DNA of 34,178 nt from Psittacicella melopsittaci (lineage in GTDB: Bacteria; Pseudomonadota; Gammaproteobacteria; Enterobacterales; Psittacicellaceae). Below are positions 22,127-30,120 of the stretch, in pieces; the first letter of the stretch is position 1; each line of letters opens with the position of its first letter. Position numbers and translations under genes: made by a program. A model generated the notes under the pieces. That model was given only the letters and a program-made list of their open reading frames with translations. It searched no databases and had not been told where the DNA came from. The stretch spans positions 1 through 34,178 of the forward strand of contig NZ_NRJH01000020.1 of NCBI RefSeq assembly GCF_003585925.1, given 5' to 3'.

Positions 22127-23740
22127 TTATTTGGCTGTAATATACATATCACGATAGTAGTTTACTCCTAGACCTGTATAGTAACCACCTAATTCAGGTT
22201 TTTTGAGTAAAAGCGTTTCCATGTACCACACAGGAGCAGCTTGTAAGCCATCAACTAATACTTTATTAGCTTGAGCATAGAGTTTTGCGCGTTCTTTGTC
22301 ATCTAAAGTAGTGTTAGCAGTAAGAACAAGACGGTCATACTCTGGAGAGAGCCATTTTTTATTATTAATTGGGCTGTCGGATAAGAAAATATTGTACAGC
22401 GTTGAAGCTTGGGTATAGTCCATACCGTAAGAAGCGATAATTAAATCATAGTCCGTACGATTATATTTATCAAAGTAGGCCGTAGACTCTACAGCTTCTT
22501 GACGTAAAATCACTGCCCCATTAGTTGCGCGACGCCAGAGGTCGGCAAGAGCAACATAGATTTTGTCATTTTCAGGGCTCGCATTTTGCGTTAGAGTTAA
22601 ACGTAACGGATTTTGAGCAGTATAGCCAGCAGCTTTTAAAAGCTCATTAGCCCTAGCATTGTTTTGCGTTTGGCTATTGCTGAACCAAGCTTGTTGTTTG
22701 ACATCTTGGAGGTCAGAGAGGTAAGGTGAGCCAAACACCGAAGTTGGGGTATAGTTACGAATAACTTGTTTAGTTAAAAGATTACGATCTGTTAAAAGCG
22801 AAAGAGCTAAACGTACATTAGGATCAGGAATACGCTCTAGATTAAACGAGAAGTAAGCCGTGCGTCCTGCTGGAATTTGGTAAACTTCTTTTGGACGTTC
22901 TTTTTCAACCGTATCTCTAAATTGCGATGGGATTTCGCCTACTAAGAACTCTCCTGAAAGATAACGATAATATGAAGTTACCGGATCTTTAATGTACTCA
23001 TGGGTTACTTGGGTTAGGGTTACATCCTTAGCTCCCCAATAGCCGTCCCATTTGCTGTAAATCATGCGATCGTTAACACGATATTGGCTAATTTTATATG
23101 GACCGTTACCAACAATGTTTGCTGGGTTAGTCCAACGCTCACCATAACGCGCAATTAAGTCTGCACGCACTGGAGCAGTCATTACTGCTGATACCATTTG
23201 GTATAACCAAGGTACAGGAGCAGTTAATTGTACTTGTAAAGTATAGTCATCGAGAGCTTTTACACCGAGCTCGCTTGCTGGTTTAGTGCCCGCAAAAATT
23301 TCTTTGGCATTTACGAGGTTAGCTTGCACTAAATAGTCCCCATAAGGAGCTGCGGTTTTAGGATCGGTTAATCTTTGCCAAGAGTAAACAAAGTCGGCAG
23401 CTGTTACTGGCTTACCGTCTTGCCATGTAGCGTCTTTACGTAAGTAGAAAGTCCAAGTTAAACCGTCATCACTTTGTTCCCAACGCTCGGCAGCTACAGG
23501 AACATATTTACCTTCGTTATTCAGACGAGTTAAAGTATCAAATACTGGACGTAAAGTACGAAAATCAGGACCAAACTTTAATAAGTTAGGGTCAAGCGTA
23601 TCTGGAGAAGAAGGGAAAGCTAATTTTAGAGTTTGATCACTCGCAAGTTTTGTTCCAGCTGGAACAGCAGCTTGAGCATTTAACGCAACTAAGCTAGTAC
23701 CAAGAACTAAAGCGAGAAGAGGCATTTTTATTTTGAGCAT
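22127..23740 (-). CDS. oppA: Periplasmic oligopeptide-binding protein (OppA/MppA type), copy 1
   Basis: First gene of the cluster in transcription order. The frame reaches 23848, but ATG 23740 begins the real signal peptide (MLKIKMPLLALVLG, cleavage after LNAQA) and has GGAG ten bases upstream; the longer version would add an unlikely hydrophobic leader. The precursor is about 537 residues. Hallmarks are SPDTLDPNLL, GLTWTFYLRKDATWQDG, FVYSWQRLTDP, GNGPYKI, KWDGYWGA and YYRDMYI. There is no lipobox. Upstream are a non-coding leader and two hairpins with identical CACCACA loops (24021-24065), which may belong to its 5' untranslated region. Confidence 0.9.
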   Translation of the reverse strand: MLKIKMPLLALVLGTSLVALNAQAAVPAGTKLASDQTLKLAFPSSPDTLDPNLLKFGPDFRTLRPVFDTLTRLNNEGKYVPVAAERWEQSDDGLTWTFYLRKDATWQDGKPVTAADFVYSWQRLTDPKTAAPYGDYLVQANLVNAKEIFAGTKPASELGVKALDDYTLQVQLTAPVPWLYQMVSAVMTAPVRADLIARYGERWTNPANIVGNGPYKISQYRVNDRMIYSKWDGYWGAKDVTLTQVTHEYIKDPVTSYYRYLSGEFLVGEIPSQFRDTVEKERPKEVYQIPAGRTAYFSFNLERIPDPNVRLALSLLTDRNLLTKQVIRNYTPTSVFGSPYLSDLQDVKQQAWFSNSQTQNNARANELLKAAGYTAQNPLRLTLTQNASPENDKIYVALADLWRRATNGAVILRQEAVESTAYFDKYNRTDYDLIIASYGMDYTQASTLYNIFLSDSPINNKKWLSPEYDRLVLTANTTLDDKERAKLYAQANKVLVDGLQAAPVWYMETLLLKKPELGGYYTGLGVNYYRDMYITAK

Positions 23741-24020
23741 AAAAGAGTTTCTCCAAGTTAAGGTGAGCTCTACTATCTCTAAATAAAAAAGAAAAAGAAA
23801 AGATGGGTGAATCTTGTAAGGGAAAATAAATGAAAGGACTAAGAGCAAGGTTTATTACCAGAGAGGTAAAAGTAAGACCTTGTCTTAAGACTTGCAGAAG
23901 GTTTTTTCTTTTTCTCAGTTACTTAAAGAAGTAAAGTAAAAAGAAATAAAACACACATCTAACCTTGGGCTAGCTATGTCCCTTCTGTTTAACAAAATGG
24001 AGTGAGAATAAAATGTTTTG

Positions 24021-24065
24021 CCCTGCACCACACAGGGTAAGCTTTAACCACCACAGTTAATGCTT
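24021..24065. promoter_or_regulatory. Twin hairpins with identical CACCACA loops upstream of oppA copy 1
   Basis: CCCTG/CAGGG (24021-24037) and AAGC-TTAAC/GTTAA-GCTT (24039-24065, one T/T mismatch) both close the 7-base loop CACCACA. The stems are unrelated in sequence while the loops are identical. On the oppA-sense strand the loops read TGTGGTG. The pair lies about 280 bases upstream of the start codon. Confidence 0.5.
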
Positions 24066-24311
24066 AAAAAACAAATAATATACAAATTTAGTTTAACGCA
24101 AAAAAATTGCAAAAGGAAAAAAATTTGCAAGAAAAAATAAATTATTTTCTTAAGTTAGTGAAAATTAAAACAAAAAACTTACTTAACAAAGGTTGGGCAA
24201 AAATTTAGCTCAGAGCTTGCTTAGTATGGTAAAGAACAGCAGAGCACTGCAAAGCACAAGAATAAAGCTTTATTCCCTAGTCTCTTATCTTAGCCAAGTA
24301 AATTTCAGGCA

Positions 24312-24350
24312 AGAAAAAATCCTTCAAGATACAAACACTCTTGAAGGATT
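24312..24350 (-). terminator. Terminator of the small two-gene unit
   Basis: AATCCTTCAAG (24318-24328) pairs perfectly with CTTGAAGGATT (24340-24350), with a minus-strand T tail. It directly abuts the stop codon of the 29-codon ORF. Confidence 0.85.
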
Positions 24351-24440
24351 CTAAATAGGAAAAAATGGTTTAAGTTCAATAAATAGGTACAATGGACTGA
24401 TGTCCATCATGTCAATGTCTGATTGCATGTCTGATTGCAT
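24351..24440 (-). CDS. Possible 29-residue peptide, second gene of a small unit
   Basis: ATG 24440 follows the 70-codon gene by 12 bases. AAGGTG, overlapping the end of that gene, is a plausible ribosome site. The product starts MQSDMQSDID and turns hydrophobic (PLYLFIELKPFFPI). The first eight codons contain a 12-bp direct repeat that encodes MQSD twice. The stop codon touches the terminator stem. It may be a real small protein or just a tail of the transcript; its position between the gene and terminator is the main support. Confidence 0.4.
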   Translation of the reverse strand: MQSDMQSDIDMMDISPLYLFIELKPFFPI

Positions 24441-24452
24441 TAGTTATTCACC

Positions 24453-24665
24453 TTAAAAAGAATTACTGTCTAAGCCTAATAATGAATAAGCAAAAGCATT
24501 AACTTCATCATTGCTTAAAGTAGCAAAGTTGTTAGAAAAAGCATATTCATCCACCACAAAAGCAGCTTCTTGATGGGTTAAGGTTGAAGAGCTCTGGGCG
24601 TCAGAAAATTCTGCATTGTTGAAAAGCTCATTTACCATTGCTTGAAATAATTCATTATTGCTCAT
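24453..24665 (-). CDS. Small acidic 70-residue protein, unknown function
   Basis: ATG 24665 has GGAG eight bases upstream and a near-consensus promoter at 24694-24721, and a terminator follows at 24312-24350, so this is a well-formed small gene. The product starts MSNNELFQAMVNELF and is acidic, with about nine Asn, many Ser and no Lys or Arg, ending LLGLDSNSF. It has no signal peptide or membrane helix. The composition is unlike the neighbouring basic, Leu-rich proteins. It resembles in general character a small regulator or a precursor-type peptide, but no modifying enzyme is nearby and I do not recognise a family. Confidence 0.7.
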   Translation of the reverse strand: MSNNELFQAMVNELFNNAEFSDAQSSSTLTHQEAAFVVDEYAFSNNFATLSNDEVNAFAYSLLGLDSNSF

Positions 24666-24693
24666 AAGTAACTCCGTCTTTAAATAAAAGATT

Positions 24694-24721
24694 AATATAT
24701 TTTTTCCCCAAGTAATGCCAA
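24694..24721 (-). promoter_or_regulatory. Promoter of the 70-codon gene
   Basis: On the minus strand TTGGCA (24721-24716) and TATATT (24699-24694) are 16 bases apart, each matching consensus at 5 of 6 positions. Confidence 0.6.
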
Positions 24722-24793
24722 AATAAAATTGTTACTCAGTATGGGGATACTACCCCTTAGAAGAACAAGGGGAAAAAAATAGGGATAATAAAA

Positions 24794-24811
24794 GTGGATA
24801 ACCCTATCCAC
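24794..24811. repeat. Inverted repeat GTGGATA/TATCCAC
   Basis: GTGGATA (24794-24800) and TATCCAC (24805-24811) are separated by four bases, about 75 bp upstream of the -35 box of the small gene. Each half resembles a DnaA box (TTATCCACA) with one mismatch. It may be an operator for the small unit. Confidence 0.4.
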
Positions 24812-24829
24812 AAGCCAAACATTTTAATC

Positions 24830-26220
24830 ACCCCGAGAAAAAAATGAACTTTTTAAGTTGGAAATGCGAGCATTTATATTTTTTTCATATGACAAGCCAA
24901 ATAAGTAAAAAATTGTCTTGTTTATGAATTGCTTAAGCTCTTAAAAAGTTTTAATTTTTTTCTGGGTGTATATTTATTTAAGCATAAAAAAATTAAATAT
25001 GGAATACTTTTTTAGCATTTTTTTTAAAAAAAATTAATTTAGGCTAAAAAAGCTAACTTCAAAACAGCAAAAAGTAAATTTACAAAAAGCAATAAATCCC
25101 GAGAGATTCGTTGATTTTAAGAACTTTTTCTTCAAATGATAAAAATAAAAAAAATTTTCTGAGCAAGGGAATAACTAACAAGAGTACTCAGGTATTACTA
25201 ATTTAGGAAAAATTTATTAGTAAAAACTGCAGAAAAATTACTTAGTAAGGAAAAAATTAGGCTAAGTGCTAAGGTAAATTCCGATAAGCTTAAGCTTAAG
25301 GTAAAGAACTTGTTTTGGCTTTAACAAATATTAACAGTAGAGCTACAGAAAAAATCTACATAATCTAGAAACAAAAATTAACAGTAGGACTGGATTGTAA
25401 TCTTGAAGAGAGAAAGGAAGAGCTAAAGAAATAGTTAAGAAAGAGAAAAAAATCAGCTACAGAGAGAAAATTAGCTACAGAGAGAAATCAGCTACAGAGA
25501 GGAAAATCAGCTACAGAGAGAAAAAAAATCAGCTACATTGAGAAAAAATTAAATTACAGATAAGCTACTTGCGTGGGTTAAATTTAAGCTAATGTGAAGG
25601 ATAAAAAAAGGTATTTAGGACAAAAGAAAAAAGGTACTTATTAGCTAAGAGAAAAAGTATTACCACCGCAAAAAATAATAAGTACTGCCTAGAAAGAAAA
25701 AAAAGTACTTGCTCTCGATTAAATTAAGTCCAAGCTAAAACTAAAAAAAGTCCTCTTTTTTTAAATTCATTGTTCTTCAACCAAGAGAGAATTTTAGTTA
25801 GGAACTAAATTCAGACTGTTGACAAAGTCCCTCTTACCCCTAGCCAGATTAACAAAACAGTATCATGCAAAAAGCAAAATTTACTTTTTGCAAAGATAAA
25901 AAAGTAAGACCTAAACAAAAAAGCAAAGCAAAAACCAAGCAAAAATTAAGAAAAAATTAGATACAAAAAAAGAAAAAAAATAGTAAAAAATAGGAAAAAA
26001 TAAATTACAAATTAGGATAACTAATTGTAACTAAAATTGTTACATTATCATCTATTAGTAATATAAAGAAAATCTTTTATTAATTTTATTCTTAAAATAC
26101 AAAGAGCTATCTGAGTATAGATAGTCTCTTGTCTTTATAAAAACTTTATTACTGTAATTATTAGATTAATATTAATAGTCAGGCAAATATCTTTTGCAAA
26201 GATATATCTTTTTTTCTGGC
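24830..26220. other. Non-coding AT-rich stretch
   Basis: No ORF with a ribosome site or protein-like composition is seen. Apart from the tandem repeat at 25453-25545, the stretch consists mostly of A-rich sequence with many AAAAA runs. Confidence 0.5.
25453..25545. repeat. Five tandem copies of TCAGCTACAGAGAG
   Basis: The core (T)(C/T)AGCTACAGAGAG begins at 25453, 25471, 25488, 25507 and 25529. The unit length varies from 17 to 22 because of A-run length differences, and the last copy is diverged (TCAGCTACATTGAG). No ORF spans the array. Confidence 0.8.
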
Positions 26221-26227
26221 ATTTTGT

Positions 26228-26541
26228 TATAATTTTCCCGTATTTAGAGATCCAGGTGAATTAAGAGCCCTAGCTATTTTATAGCATTAGTTTACCTTTA
26301 AGATTCTTTTATGCCCTGGGATAAATCTTTTATAAAGATTTATCCTTGTCTCTTTTTCTCAGAAAATTTATTTTCATCTTGCCTTTTTGGAAGTAGATTT
26401 TCAATTGCCTAAATGAGAAAAAGAGAAAAAAGATTCTTATCCTAAAGACAAAATAATTATTGTTATGTTTAAGTAATTGTTTTGATACTAAAAACAATTA
26501 TACGCCTAATTTAGTCTCCACTCCTGTGGGGGCTTTTTTTT
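26228..26541 (+). ncRNA. Candidate small RNA F with promoter and terminator
   Basis: A perfect TATAAT at 26228-26233 and a good plus-strand terminator bracket about 290 bases with no convincing gene. The terminator pairs AGTCTCCAC (26513-26521) with GTGGGGGCT (26526-26534) using two G-U pairs, and continues into T. Inside are GGATAAATCTT/AAGATTTATCC (26319-26345), a perfect 13-bp inverted repeat built on TCTTTTTCTC (26349-26361 with 26414-26426), and AATTGTTTT/AAAACAATT (26475-26499). A 33-codon ORF from ATG 26311 lacks a ribosome site. The -35 box is weak. Confidence 0.5.
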
Positions 26542-26552
26542 GTGCCTAAAAT

Positions 26553-26582
26553 AAAAAAAATCCCTAGAAAAAAATCTAGGGA
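26553..26582 (-). terminator. Terminator, minus strand
   Basis: TCCCTAGA (26561-26568) pairs perfectly with TCTAGGGA (26575-26582), with eight T following on the minus strand. It faces the terminator of candidate RNA F and could end transcripts from the right hsdS pair, about 760 bases upstream, or another untranslated RNA. Confidence 0.75.
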
Positions 26583-26589
26583 CAGGCTT

Positions 26590-27050
26590 TTTTGTAATTC
26601 ATATTTTTTTAAGAAAAATGCGCATTAAGCAAGAGTAAAGACATTTCAATCTATCTAAGAGGACTAGCTCTCTTTCGACTGTAATATTGCTTTACCTGCT
26701 AATATTATTTTAACTTATTCAAGTTACTTTTGGTAAATAAATTTACCAATTTTTCTAAAAAGAAATCACCATAAGTTCGAGGAAAACCTACATTTAAACG
26801 GTATTGATCCCTAAAATAAGGAGCTTGGCTTGAGTATATAGGAAAAAAATAATTTCTTTTTCCTAAAGTTTGATATTTACTTTAATAATCATTAATTTAG
26901 TAACGCAGTGCTTTTATTTTGGTATTTACAAATATTTTTCTTAAAAGGCAATTGTTTATCATTTTAATAAGGTATTAGCTAGATTAAGTAGATTTATTTA
27001 ACATTTTGCCAAACAAAAGCACAAGATCTAACAATTAGGTACAGCCCCCT
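26590..27050. other. Non-coding stretch between terminator and repeat array
   Basis: No ORF is supported. The palindrome TTGGTAAAT/ATTTACCAA (about 26728-26747) resembles the one inside the hairpin at 8502-8515. Nothing else is recognised. Confidence 0.4.
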
Positions 27051-27054
27051 AAAA

Positions 27055-27312
27055 GAGAAAATTTCCTTTCTTTTCCTGCTCCAAAAGCCAACCTCTGTCT
27101 TTTTTCTTTAGAGAAAAACCAAAGCCTATCTTTGCTTTTATTTTTTTAAGAAAAATCCAATCTTATCCTTTTTTAGAGAAAAACCAACCTTTATTTTTTT
27201 CTTTAGAGAAAACTCACCTTTCTTTTTTCTCTTCTCTTTCTTTTAAGAAAAAACCTACTTCTCTTTTCTTTTAAGAAAAAACCTCTTTTCTTTAGAAAAA
27301 AAACTCACTTTC
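27055..27312. repeat. Array of small pyrimidine/purine palindromic repeats
   Basis: About seven degenerate copies, each a pyrimidine block followed by a complementary purine block (TTTTCTTTAGAGAAAAACC, TTTTCTTTTAAGAAAAAACC and variants) and usually ending AACC or ACTCACC. Each copy could form a small hairpin. The array lies just downstream of the hsdS stop codon at 27341. Confidence 0.7.
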
Positions 27313-27340
27313 TGGTTACAACAAAAGAACTTAATCTAAG

Positions 27341-28483
27341 CTAGAGCAACATCTGTTGCAATAAAGCTTGTTTAAGCTCTTCATATTGCTCTAAAAGTTG
27401 CTCATAATGCGCCAGTAAAGCATCTACTTGAGCAAAGAAGTTCCCTAGTTTTTCTTGTTCAGCAATTTCTTGTGGTTTATAAAAGCTCAGTTGGGTAAGC
27501 ACATCAATAACTATATATGGAATACTCCCCCCTCTAAACTCTATCGCAATTTTTTCTTTGAGAGGCAGTTTAATGGCGTAGAAAGTAAATAATCTTGGTG
27601 TCTTAAAGTTTTGTAGGACATAAGTACGTTGGTAGGCATTAAACTTACCGTCAGCTAAAAACATATAGCCTACAGTCGAACCATTACCAGCTATGGTAAT
27701 AGCTGGTCCTGTAAAGGCATAGCTATTGATTTTGAATTTTTTCATTCCCGAGGTGTAAAAGTCATACTTGCCATTAGCTTGCATGGCCTCGGCATTGAGC
27801 TTACCGGTAGTAATGCTTGCCTCTTGTCCTAGAGTAGTAGCCTGCCACGGTAAAGTAAAACCAGGAAAACGTAGGAGAGCATCAGCACCTAACATTTTTT
27901 GTAATAAGCTTAGCTTAAGTTGCTCTACTTGCTCTTTAGTCTGTTCAATTTGTTTGATTTGCTTGGTTAGCTCTTGAAAAAAGCTCCCCAAACGACGTTG
28001 TTCAGCTTCCTCAGGAGCATTTATAGCAAAGCTTAATACCGCTTTTTCAGAAATACGTTTAGAGCCACTGCCTTTGGCATACATGGCCTTACTTTGGATA
28101 TAGCTTTTACGAGAAATACTAAAGTATAAAAAATTAGCTTCTCCTGCTTTTACCTCAAACGAAGGTATATCCTTGGAAGTACATTTTCCATCAAACTCAG
28201 GCGGAATTATGGCAATAGCTTGATTGAGATAATTTTGTTTACCGTAAATTAATTGCCCTGCTTTGCGGCGGTAATATTGCGTTGCCCCGAGTCTAAGTTG
28301 GCTATCGGTACAGAGAGTTAGCCCTTTTAAGTGCAATCTCAGTGACAAAAGTTGGGAAATGGACTTTACGGCTACTTTTTCTTGGAGCGGTAAAGCCAAG
28401 TATTGTCCTAAATTAGTAGTTTGCCAGGCTTGACTAAATCCTGGAAATCTTAACTTAGGCACAAGTTGGTGTTTAGAAGTCAT
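27341..28483 (-). CDS. hsdS: Type I restriction-modification specificity subunit HsdS, copy 3
   Basis: A complete 380-residue HsdS. LRFPGF (11-16) opens TRD 1 (about 20-160), a helical region follows (EEAEQRRLGSFFQEL onward), LRFPGF recurs near 202, TRD 2 follows (GKLNAEAMQANGKYDFYTSG-type block) and the protein ends in a helical segment with LLQQMLL. TRD 1 is homologous to TRD 1 of the left cluster's 197-1549 gene, but the DNA has diverged (roughly two thirds identical by eye over a sampled stretch) and is richer in G and C. It lies 39 bases downstream of copy 4 and is probably co-transcribed with it. No clear ribosome site precedes ATG 28483. No hsdM or hsdR is adjacent. Confidence 0.88.
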   Translation of the reverse strand: MTSKHQLVPKLRFPGFSQAWQTTNLGQYLALPLQEKVAVKSISQLLSLRLHLKGLTLCTDSQLRLGATQYYRRKAGQLIYGKQNYLNQAIAIIPPEFDGKCTSKDIPSFEVKAGEANFLYFSISRKSYIQSKAMYAKGSGSKRISEKAVLSFAINAPEEAEQRRLGSFFQELTKQIKQIEQTKEQVEQLKLSLLQKMLGADALLRFPGFTLPWQATTLGQEASITTGKLNAEAMQANGKYDFYTSGMKKFKINSYAFTGPAITIAGNGSTVGYMFLADGKFNAYQRTYVLQNFKTPRLFTFYAIKLPLKEKIAIEFRGGSIPYIVIDVLTQLSFYKPQEIAEQEKLGNFFAQVDALLAHYEQLLEQYEELKQALLQQMLL

Positions 28484-28522
28484 AGCGAGAATAAGTGTGA
28501 ATTTAGAGAAAAGAAGTTGAGC

Positions 28523-29677
28523 TTAGCTTACAAGCATTTGCTCTAAGAGAGCTGATTTTCTGGCTTGTAATAATCTAATTTGCTCTTCAAGTTGACGCAG
28601 TAAACTAGTAAAGTCTTGATAAAGCTGGCTCAGTTTGTTTTGCTCAGCCTGTTCTGGGGGATAGCAAATAACTATTTGCTCCATAACCTTGTTCATGAGC
28701 TTGGCATTGCCTACGCGGGAAACATACTTGTAGGCTACTTGATTTAAAATGCTAGCTATCGCTGGATTTGCCAAGCCCTGTGAAGAAATTAGTACCCCAT
28801 TTACATTGGTGCTAAAGAATTTACCTAGACAATATCTTACGGTGCCTGCATTAGCTCCATCAGTAGTCCACGTAATAGCATCTTCAAAGAGATATTCTTT
28901 ATAGTAGCCAAGAATGCCCTGATTTAAGGTTTGGGAAGAGTAAACAGGATAGGGGTAAGCCTCACTAGCTTGCTTTTGTATTAGCTTGCTATTAAGAATA
29001 CGTCCGCGTGTAATTTGGCTAAATAAATCTTTGATCCGAGCTTGTTGCCAAGCTTGGCTAAAGCCCGCAAACCTTAACGACGGGAATAAACCTTGGCGTA
29101 CTGTTGTTGCCTGTTGTACTCCCTGCTCTAGCCTTTGCCACAGTTGGTATACTTGCTCATAATGAGCAATTTGCTCTTCAAGCAAAGCAATAAAGTCTGA
29201 AATTTGTTCTTGCTCGGCAAGAGTAGGCGGATAGGTGAGCTTTATTTCTCCCATTACATGGCTCATAAGTTTAGCGTTTCCTACTGGAGAAACATACTTG
29301 TGAGTTTGGCGACTAAGAATAGCTGCCATAGCTCGATTAGCTCTGCCCTGACGAGATAAAAGTACTCCATTAACATTGGTACTAAAAAACTTACCCGCTC
29401 GATAGGCTACAGTTCCTGCTTTAGCTCCGTCAGTAGTCCAAGTAATAGCATCAGCAAAGAGATATTCTTTGTAATAAGCAACCACGCCTTTATTTACCGT
29501 TTGCGAAGAGTAAACGGGATAAATATATTCACCTGTAGGTACTTGTGGCAATTTATGCACAGTAAGAACTTTCCCACGGGTAATTTGCTCAAAGATATTT
29601 TTTACTTTGGCAGTAAGCCAAGGGGAGCTGTATTGCGGAAATCTTAGTCTAGGTACAGAAGCTTTTTTCTGGCTCAT
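28523..29677 (-). CDS. hsdS: HsdS, copy 4, with two copies of the same TRD
   Basis: A complete 384-residue specificity subunit; AAGG precedes ATG 29677. Its two halves are homologous along their whole length. Half 1 (about 12-195) and half 2 (about 203-384) both read VK/IK-x-(I/L)F-x-QITRG, YPVYSSQT(V/L)N, YYKEYLF, DAITWTTDGA, GKFFSTNVNGVL, YVS-x-VGNAKLM and then AEQ before the helical region. Both TRDs should therefore read the same or nearly the same half-site, giving a palindromic bipartite target. The same TRD family is found as module A in the left cluster (1725-2160). It is first in a two-gene hsdS operon without hsdM or hsdR. Confidence 0.88.
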   Translation of the reverse strand: MSQKKASVPRLRFPQYSSPWLTAKVKNIFEQITRGKVLTVHKLPQVPTGEYIYPVYSSQTVNKGVVAYYKEYLFADAITWTTDGAKAGTVAYRAGKFFSTNVNGVLLSRQGRANRAMAAILSRQTHKYVSPVGNAKLMSHVMGEIKLTYPPTLAEQEQISDFIALLEEQIAHYEQVYQLWQRLEQGVQQATTVRQGLFPSLRFAGFSQAWQQARIKDLFSQITRGRILNSKLIQKQASEAYPYPVYSSQTLNQGILGYYKEYLFEDAITWTTDGANAGTVRYCLGKFFSTNVNGVLISSQGLANPAIASILNQVAYKYVSRVGNAKLMNKVMEQIVICYPPEQAEQNKLSQLYQDFTSLLRQLEEQIRLLQARKSALLEQMLVS

Positions 29678-29809
29678 AGAAACCTTGTGAGAAGAAGAGA
29701 AAAAAAAGAGACACCAATAAAGATTATTATAACTTAATTAAGCGTGGAATAAGAGAGGGGAGATAAGCAGAGGGAAGGTGAGCAAGAGGAAAGAGGGCAA
29801 GTGAGAAAC

Positions 29810-30055
29810 AGAACAGAGGCATTAGAGAGAAGAAAAACTCTCAAAACCGTGGTTAAGAGCAAAGATAAAATCCCCAAAACAAAGAAAAAAAATAGCAAAA
29901 GCAAAAAATAGTCAAAGCAAAGAAAATTCTCAAAGCAAAGAAAAAACTCCAAGAAATAAAAAAATACCCAAAAAAGCCAAAGTATAGAAAAAATAACCAA
30001 AGCAGAGAAAAGAATATTCAAAACAAAAGCAAAGAAAATAATAGCCAAAAAGTCT
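29810..30055. repeat. Purine-rich degenerate repeats (CAAAGCAAAGAAAA type)
   Basis: CAAAGCAAAGAAAA and variants recur at least eight times upstream of the right hsdS operon. The opposite strand has a 104-codon frame made of Phe, Leu and Ile only because of this bias; I do not consider it a gene. Confidence 0.6.
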
Positions 30056-30120
30056 CAAACAGCAGGGTATAAGAAAAATCTATCTATTTGCCTTAGTACC
30101 AATCCTAAATTTCAGGCATA

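Noticed and set aside
23740..23848. Longer N-terminus for oppA copy 1
   Set aside because: The extension precedes a perfectly good signal peptide and lacks a ribosome site.
23900..24070. GcvB-type small RNA target in the oppA copy 1 leader
   Set aside because: GU-rich and CA-rich patches exist but no GcvB gene or defined pairing site can be shown in this window.
24794..24812. DnaA-box-like sequences in AT-rich DNA as a replication origin
   Set aside because: Only two imperfect boxes in inverted orientation, and no origin-linked genes (dnaA, dnaN, gidA/mnmG) in the window.
1..29677. Inverted left and right hsdS clusters as ends of an invertible 25-kb segment
   Set aside because: The shared TRDs are homologous as proteins but the DNA is only roughly two thirds identical in the stretch compared, too diverged for efficient homologous inversion, and no recombinase gene is present.
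29734..30048. 104-codon minus-strand frame rich in Phe, Leu and Ile, resembling a membrane protein
   Set aside because: The composition is produced by the CAAAGCAAAGAAAA repeat read on the other strand; no ribosome site or conserved motif.
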